In this document: positions 7,022-11,891 of the stretch, piece after piece | Numbering within the stretch: position 1 is the first letter of the stretch | Layout: each line of letters opens with the position of its first letter | DNA from: DASVBJ01 sp036375895 | GTDB lineage: Bacteria > Actinomycetota > Actinomycetes > JACCUZ01 | DNA length: 11,891 nt | Direction: 5' to 3' | NCBI GenBank assembly: GCA_036375895.1 | Contig: DASVBJ010000328.1 | Coordinates: forward strand, 1 to 11,891 | Notes under the pieces: generated by a model | The model's database searches: none | The model's input: the letters and a program-made list of their open reading frames with translations, nothing else | What the model was told of the DNA's origin: nothing | Translations under genes and position numbers: made by a program

Positions 7022-7033
7022 TAGGCTCCCCGC
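7022..7033 (+). promoter_or_regulatory. Leaderless-type -10 box (TAGGCT) of manB
   Basis: TAGGCT (7022-7027) followed by 6 bases and GTG at 7034 is a textbook actinobacterial leaderless arrangement. No Shine-Dalgarno sequence is present in front of this GTG. It would drive the whole manB-to-CDF operon. Confidence 0.55.
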
Positions 7034-8401
7034 GTGCCCGACCTGTCTGCGATCGTGAAGGCCTACGACGTGCGCGGCGTCGTCCCCGACCAGCTCGACG
7101 AGGACGTCGCACGCGCGATCGGGTCTGCCTTCGTCGTGGTGACCGGTGCCGCCGGCGGCTCCGTCGTGGTGGGTCGCGACATGCGGCCGTCCTCCCCGTC
7201 TCTGGTGGCGGCCTTCGCGGAGGGCGCCACCTCGCAGGGCGCCGACGTGGTCGACATCGGCCTGGCGTCGACCGACCTGCTCTACTTCGCGAGCGGCCAC
7301 CTCGACCTGCCGGGCGCGATGTTCACGGCCAGCCACAACCCGGCGAGGTACAACGGCATCAAGCTGTGCCGGGCCGGGGCCGCTCCCATCGGCGAGGACT
7401 CCGGCCTGGCCGAGATCCGCCAGCTCGCCGAGCAGGGGGTGCCCGCGTACGCCGGGCCGGCGGGCCGGGTCGAGCGCCGCGACCTGCTGGGCGCCTACGG
7501 CGCGCACCTGCGTTCTCTCGTCGACCTCAGCACCTCCCGCCGGCTGAAGGTCGTGGTCGACGCCGGCAACGGCATGGCCGGCCACACCGTGCCCTGCGTG
7601 CTCGCGGGCCTGCCGGTCGACCTGGTGCCGATGTACTTCGAGCTGGACGGCACGTTCCCCAACCACGAGGCCAACCCCCTGGACCCGGCCAACCTGGTGG
7701 ACCTGCAGGCCAAGGTGCCCGAGGTCGGCGCCGACCTCGGCCTGGCCTTCGACGGCGACGCCGACCGCTGCTTCGTCGTCGACGAGCGCGGCGAGCCGGT
7801 CTCGCCCTCGGCCGTCACCGGGCTGGTCGCGGTCCGCGAGCTGGCGAAGGACCCGGGTGGCATCGTCATCCACAACCTGATCACCTCCCGGGCGGTGCCC
7901 GAGGTGGTCCGCGAGCACGGCGGCCGGCCGGTGCGCACGCGAGTGGGCCACTCGTTCATCAAGGCCGAGATGGCGCGGACCGGCGCGGTGTTCGGCGGCG
8001 AGCACTCCGCTCACTACTACTTCCGCGACTTCTGGCGAGCCGACACCGGGATGCTTGCGGCTCTGCACGTGCTGGCAGCGCTGGCCGAGCAGGAAGGGCC
8101 GCTGTCGCAGCTCGTGGCCGGGTTCGAGCGCTACGTCTCGTCCGGCGAGATCAACAGCGAGGTCGCCGACAGGGAGGCGGTCGTCGACCGGACCACCGCC
8201 GTACGGACGGCGTTCGCCGGGCGCTCCGGCGTCGAGCTCGACGAGCTCGACGGTCTCACGGTGAGCGCCGAGGGCTGGTGGTTCAACCTCCGCCCGTCCA
8301 ACACCGAGCCGTTGCTGCGCCTCAATGTGGAGGCGGGCGATGCCCCGACCATGCACGCCGTGCGCGACGAGGTGCTCGCGCTGGTGCGAGAGGAGCTTTG
8401 A
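7034..8401 (+). CDS. manB: Phosphomannomutase / phosphoglucomutase
   Basis: This 455-residue alpha-D-phosphohexomutase has all four family signatures in order. They are the phosphoserine loop TASHNP with catalytic S100, the magnesium loop DGDADR (240-245), the sugar-specificity loop GEHS (322-325) and the phosphate-binding RPSNTEP (420-426). GEHS rather than a divergent loop supports the PMM/PGM subgroup. It interconverts mannose-6-phosphate and mannose-1-phosphate in the cytoplasm, the step before GDP-mannose, which supplies mannosylated lipids, glycans and glycoproteins. Length and N-terminus (LSAIVKAYDVRG) match Rv3257c-type enzymes. It is the first gene of an operon with the Trm112-like gene (zero spacing), the isomerase and the CDF transporter. 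The GTG start is supported by the leaderless-type box. Confidence 0.95.
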   Translation: MPDLSAIVKAYDVRGVVPDQLDEDVARAIGSAFVVVTGAAGGSVVVGRDMRPSSPSLVAAFAEGATSQGADVVDIGLASTDLLYFASGHLDLPGAMFTASHNPARYNGIKLCRAGAAPIGEDSGLAEIRQLAEQGVPAYAGPAGRVERRDLLGAYGAHLRSLVDLSTSRRLKVVVDAGNGMAGHTVPCVLAGLPVDLVPMYFELDGTFPNHEANPLDPANLVDLQAKVPEVGADLGLAFDGDADRCFVVDERGEPVSPSAVTGLVAVRELAKDPGGIVIHNLITSRAVPEVVREHGGRPVRTRVGHSFIKAEMARTGAVFGGEHSAHYYFRDFWRADTGMLAALHVLAALAEQEGPLSQLVAGFERYVSSGEINSEVADREAVVDRTTAVRTAFAGRSGVELDELDGLTVSAEGWWFNLRPSNTEPLLRLNVEAGDAPTMHAVRDEVLALVREEL

Positions 8402-8584
8402 GTGCAGCTGGACCCGAAGTTGCTGGAGATCCTGGCCTGCCCGCAGTGCCACGCCCCCCTGCGCGTGGACGACGCCGCGCAGGAGCTGGTCTGCACGTCT
8501 GACGCCTGCGGACTGGCCTACCCGGTGCGCGACGACATCCCGGTGCTGCTCATCGACGAGGCGCGCAAGCCCGGCCCCCGGTGA
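8402..8584 (+). CDS. Trm112-like zinc protein
   Basis: This 60-residue protein contains LLEILACPQCHAPL, an ELVCTSDACGLAYPV segment and DDIPVLLIDEA. That is the complete Trm112p-like fold (PF03966), with zinc ligands C13, C16, C31 and C36 and the closing IPVLL motif. In archaea and eukaryotes Trm112 activates several methyltransferases. Bacterial stand-alone members are mostly uncharacterised and often sit in sugar or cell-wall operons. The GTG at 8402 directly abuts the manB stop, and aggag (8391-8395) is 6 bases upstream. The next gene overlaps it by 4 bases (GTGA). No methyltransferase is encoded nearby, so its partner may be ManB, the isomerase, or something elsewhere; that is open. Confidence 0.92.
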   Translation: MQLDPKLLEILACPQCHAPLRVDDAAQELVCTSDACGLAYPVRDDIPVLLIDEARKPGPR

Positions 8585-9729
8585 GTCGTGTGATCGACGA
8601 GTCGGTGCTCGACGACGGTGCAGCCCTGGCGGCCGGCGACCCGGGCGAGATGCTCCGAGCGGTCGCGAGCGCCGGCGCCCAGGTCCGTGAGGCGGTGCTG
8701 CGCACCGGCGAGGCGGAGCTGGCAGGGGTCGTGGCCGACGGGCGGCCGCGCGCGGTGGTCGTGTCCGGGATGGGGGGCTCCGGGATCAGCGCCGACACCG
8801 TCGCCGCCGTCACCGGGCAGTCCTGCCCGGTGCCCGTGGTCCCGCACCGCGGCTACCGACTGCCGGGCTGGGTCGGCGGGCTCGACCTGGTCGTCGCCGT
8901 CTCCTGCTCCGGGCGCACCGAGGAGACCCTCGCCGTCGCCGACGAGGCGTTGCGGCGCGGTTGCCGGCTCGTCACCGTGTCCGCCGAGGGGTCCCCCCTG
9001 TCCCAGCGCGCGCAGGGTCAGCGGGCCGTGTCACTGAACGTCGATGCCGGAGGGCGGATGCCCCGGGCGAACTTCTGGGCGCTGTCCGTGCCCGTCCTGA
9101 GGCTCGCCGACGCCCTCGGCCTGACGTCGGTGCCGGTGGCCGTGCTCGAGGACCTGGCCGACGAGCTGGACCGGCTGAGCGTGGCGTGCGCGCCCGCGTC
9201 GGAGACCTACGCCAACCCGGCCAAGCAGCTCGCGCTCGAGCTGGCCGGATCCCTGCCGTGCCTGTGGGGGACGAGCGACCTGGCGGCCGTCGCGGCGTAC
9301 CGGTTCGCCTGCCAGCTCGCGGAGAACGCCAAGTACCCCGCCCTGTACGGCGCGCTGCCCGAGGTGCACCACAACCAGGTCGTGGCGCTCGCCGGCGCCT
9401 TCGGCACGCGGGCGCCGGCGGACGAGGGCGACATCTTCCGCGACCGGATCGAGGCCGCGCCGGTGTGGCCTCGGCTGCGGCTCGTGCTCCTCCGCGACGC
9501 CGTCGAGGAGCCGCAGGTCGCGCGCCGGCGCGAGGCGACCTCGCCGCTCGCCGACGAGTGCGGGGTGCCCGTCAGCGAGCTCGCCGCCACCGGGGAGCAC
9601 CCGGTGACCCGGCTGGCCGGCCTGATCGCGCCGGCGGACTTCGCGAGCGTCTACCTGGCCCTGCTGCAGGGTCTCGACCCGACCCCTATCGAACCCATCG
9701 TCCGGCTGAAGGAGCGCATCACCCGATGA
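8581..9729 (+). CDS. SIS-domain phosphoglucose/phosphomannose isomerase (TobH/Rv3256c-like)
   Basis: This 382-residue protein has two SIS-type sugar-isomerase halves. The N-terminal half has SGMGGSGIS (62-70) and SCSGRTEET (108-116), which bind the sugar phosphate. The C-terminal half has ENAKYP (248-253) and PEVHHNQV (260-267), and the protein ends PIEPIVRLKERITR. The pattern matches the bifunctional PGI/PMI family. By spacing, E248, H264 and K377 correspond to the catalytic Glu, His and C-terminal Lys recalled from the Pyrobaculum enzyme (16 residues between Glu and His; Lys near the end). Probable role: interconversion of fructose-6-P with glucose-6-P and/or mannose-6-P, feeding ManB. Many actinobacterial members are annotated this way without biochemical proof. 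It starts with GTG in a 4-base overlap with the Trm112-like gene; another in-frame GTG is at 8590. Confidence 0.88.
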   Translation: MSRVIDESVLDDGAALAAGDPGEMLRAVASAGAQVREAVLRTGEAELAGVVADGRPRAVVVSGMGGSGISADTVAAVTGQSCPVPVVPHRGYRLPGWVGGLDLVVAVSCSGRTEETLAVADEALRRGCRLVTVSAEGSPLSQRAQGQRAVSLNVDAGGRMPRANFWALSVPVLRLADALGLTSVPVAVLEDLADELDRLSVACAPASETYANPAKQLALELAGSLPCLWGTSDLAAVAAYRFACQLAENAKYPALYGALPEVHHNQVVALAGAFGTRAPADEGDIFRDRIEAAPVWPRLRLVLLRDAVEEPQVARRREATSPLADECGVPVSELAATGEHPVTRLAGLIAPADFASVYLALLQGLDPTPIEPIVRLKERITR

Positions 9730-10664
9730 GTGCTGGTGGCAGTAACCGGGCGATCGTGGCTGCCCTGTTGGCGAACATCGGCATCGCGGTCACGAAGTTC
9801 ATCGCGTTCCTGCTGACGCGGTCGTCGTCGATGCTCGCCGAGTCGATCCACTCCGTCGCCGACTCCGGCAACCAGCTGCTCCTGCTCGTCGGGGGCAGGC
9901 GGGCCCGGCGGCCGGCGACGCCCGAGCACCCCTTCGGCTACGGCCGGGAGCGCTACGTCTACGCGTTCATCGTGTCCGTGGTGCTCTTCAGCGTCGGTGG
10001 GCTCTTCGCGCTCTACGAGGGGTGGCACAAGCTCCAGCACCCCGAGCCGATCGAGTCGTGGAAGTGGGTGCCGGTGACCGTGCTGGTCGTGGCCATCGCA
10101 CTCGAGTCGTTCTCCTTCCGCACCGCCATCATCGAGTCCAACCACGTTCGGGGCGGGCAGTCGTGGCGGGAGTTCATCCGCCGGGCCAAGGCGCCGGAGC
10201 TGCCGGTCGTGCTGCTCGAGGACTTCGCCGCGCTGCTCGGGCTGGTGTTCGCCCTGTTCGGCGTCGGCCTGACGCTCGTCACCGACGACGGGGTCTGGGA
10301 CGGGATCGGGACGGTCCTCATCGGGGTGCTGCTGGTGTCGGTCGCGGTCGTGCTCGCACTGGAGACCAAGAGCCTGCTCCTGGGGGAGAGCGCGACGCCC
10401 GAGGCGGTGCGGCGCATCGGGGCCGCGCTGGTGGCCGACCCCTCCGTGCTGCGGGTCATCCACATGAAGACGCTGCACCTCGGGCCGGAGGAGCTCCTCG
10501 TCGCCGCCAAGATCGCGGTGCCCCACGACGCCACCGCGGCGGAGGTGGCCCGGGCGATCGACGCCGCGGAGGAGAGGGTGCGCGACGCCGAGCCGACCGC
10601 ACGGGTCATCTACCTGGAGCCGGACATCTACTCCGAGCGCGCGGACCGGGCCCCGGTCGCATGA
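9726..10664 (+). CDS. Cation diffusion facilitator (CDF) transporter, ZnT9-like subgroup
   Basis: This 312-residue protein starts in an ATGA overlap with the isomerase gene. Six hydrophobic segments are visible: about 8-30, 33-56, 78-98, 114-133, 164-186 and 193-215. A cytoplasmic C-terminal domain follows (ATPEAVRRIG onward, with HMKTLHLGPEELLVAAKI). TM2 carries the metal-site motif HSVAD (H42, D46). In TM5 the usual HxxxD is replaced by LLEDFAALLG (E165, D166), a pattern typical of the ZnT9/SLC30A9-like branch. Known CDF proteins export Zn2+, Mn2+, Co2+ or Fe2+ from the cytoplasm in exchange for protons. The metal here cannot be predicted. Its last-gene position suggests co-expression with sugar-phosphate enzymes; a functional link is unclear. 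Confidence 0.92.
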   Translation: MSAGGSNRAIVAALLANIGIAVTKFIAFLLTRSSSMLAESIHSVADSGNQLLLLVGGRRARRPATPEHPFGYGRERYVYAFIVSVVLFSVGGLFALYEGWHKLQHPEPIESWKWVPVTVLVVAIALESFSFRTAIIESNHVRGGQSWREFIRRAKAPELPVVLLEDFAALLGLVFALFGVGLTLVTDDGVWDGIGTVLIGVLLVSVAVVLALETKSLLLGESATPEAVRRIGAALVADPSVLRVIHMKTLHLGPEELLVAAKIAVPHDATAAEVARAIDAAEERVRDAEPTARVIYLEPDIYSERADRAPVA

Positions 10665-10833
10665 TCGGCGGCGACCGAGTAACCTGCTGGACGGAGTCTG
10701 CGGCGTCGTAGATGGGGCCAGAGGGCCGCGCCGGGCAGCGCTCCACCGCAGCGCCCAGTGCGCGCGGCTGCCCACATCCAGGGGTTCCCGTGATGGCGTG
10801 CGCCTCCGGAGCCCGATCGACGCAGGGAGTGAC
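10665..10833 (+). promoter_or_regulatory. Structured leader region upstream of ahcY
   Basis: These 169 bases separate the CDF stop from the ahcY ATG. TAACCT (10680-10685) could be a -10 box, giving a leader of about 140 bases. GGGCAGC (10733-10739) and GCTGCCC (10767-10773) form a perfect 7-bp stem. Inside it gcgct (10738-10742) and agcgc (10750-10754) offer a competing hairpin. The ahcY ribosome site is agggag (10824-10829), 4 bases before the ATG. I could not fit the SAH riboswitch consensus, so any regulatory RNA here is unassigned. Confidence 0.35.

Positions 10834-10837
<4 letters not shown>
10712..10837 (+). other. Possible upstream reading frame coupled to ahcY
   Basis: An ATG at 10712 opens a 41-codon frame whose TGA (10835-10837) overlaps the ahcY ATG (10834) as ATGA. 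In the same frame an internal ATG at 10793, with agggg (10780-10784) 8 bases upstream, gives a 14-residue peptide beginning MACASGARSTQG. The frame contains two cysteine codons in total. It resembles no known protein and may be chance in GC-rich DNA. The overlap with the start codon is what makes it notable. Confidence 0.22.

Positions 10838-11891
<1,054 letters not shown>

Noticed and set aside
6875..8452. Long minus-strand open frame opposite manB
   Set aside because: It is the shadow of the phosphomannomutase, whose four catalytic loops are all intact on the plus strand.
10665..10833. SAH riboswitch upstream of ahcY
   Set aside because: A string like the conserved ggagcgctgc occurs only on the minus strand. 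The other conserved SAH riboswitch segments are not found in the proper order on the plus strand. A covariance search would settle it.

Overview
The window is a stretch of chromosome from a very GC-rich actinobacterium. Third codon positions are almost all G or C, GTG starts are common, and several starts look leaderless. A WhiB protein nearly identical in its core to the Streptomyces WhiB / mycobacterial WhiB2 type, an F420 biosynthesis gene (cofD/fbiA) and a DUF3499 gene fix the phylum. The gene order resembles, from memory, the fbiA-whiB-metallopeptidase-DUF3499-manB-isomerase neighbourhood of Mycobacterium and Streptomyces. The genus cannot be decided from the sequence alone. I see no mobile element, tRNA, rRNA, CRISPR array or phage gene.

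Layout. Bases 1-320 (minus) hold the N-terminal third of cofD/fbiA, cut by the window edge. A divergent regulatory gap (321-547) with a perfect 11-bp inverted repeat and a good sigma-70-type promoter leads to whiB (548-805). Next come two translationally coupled plus-strand genes: an 1070-residue fusion of a GT2 glycosyltransferase with a polytopic membrane region (888-4100), and a secreted DUF5719 protein (4097-5581). They meet a minus-strand gene head-on: a small zincin-fold 'metallopeptidase' with a degenerate active site (5629-6054). That gene is divergent from DUF3499 (6184-6537). A small CxxC/CxxC protein follows (6724-6978).

From 7034 there is a tight operon. It runs manB (phosphomannomutase), a Trm112-like zinc protein, a SIS-domain phosphoglucose/phosphomannose isomerase and a cation diffusion facilitator, with junctions of zero spacing or 4-base overlaps. 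After a 169-base leader region, ahcY (S-adenosylhomocysteine hydrolase) begins at 10834 and runs off the window.

How the parts fit. manB and the isomerase would link fructose-6-phosphate, mannose-6-phosphate and mannose-1-phosphate, feeding GDP-mannose for envelope mannosylation. The GT2/DUF5719 pair is probably an envelope glycan module of unknown product. WhiB is a developmental and cell-division regulator, CofD makes cofactor F420, and AhcY recycles the by-product of SAM-dependent methylation. Most of this is conserved core. The parts least understood are the GT2-DUF5719 pair, three small cysteine-rich proteins embedded around manB, the degenerate metallopeptidase, and the structured ahcY leader with an overlapping upstream reading frame.
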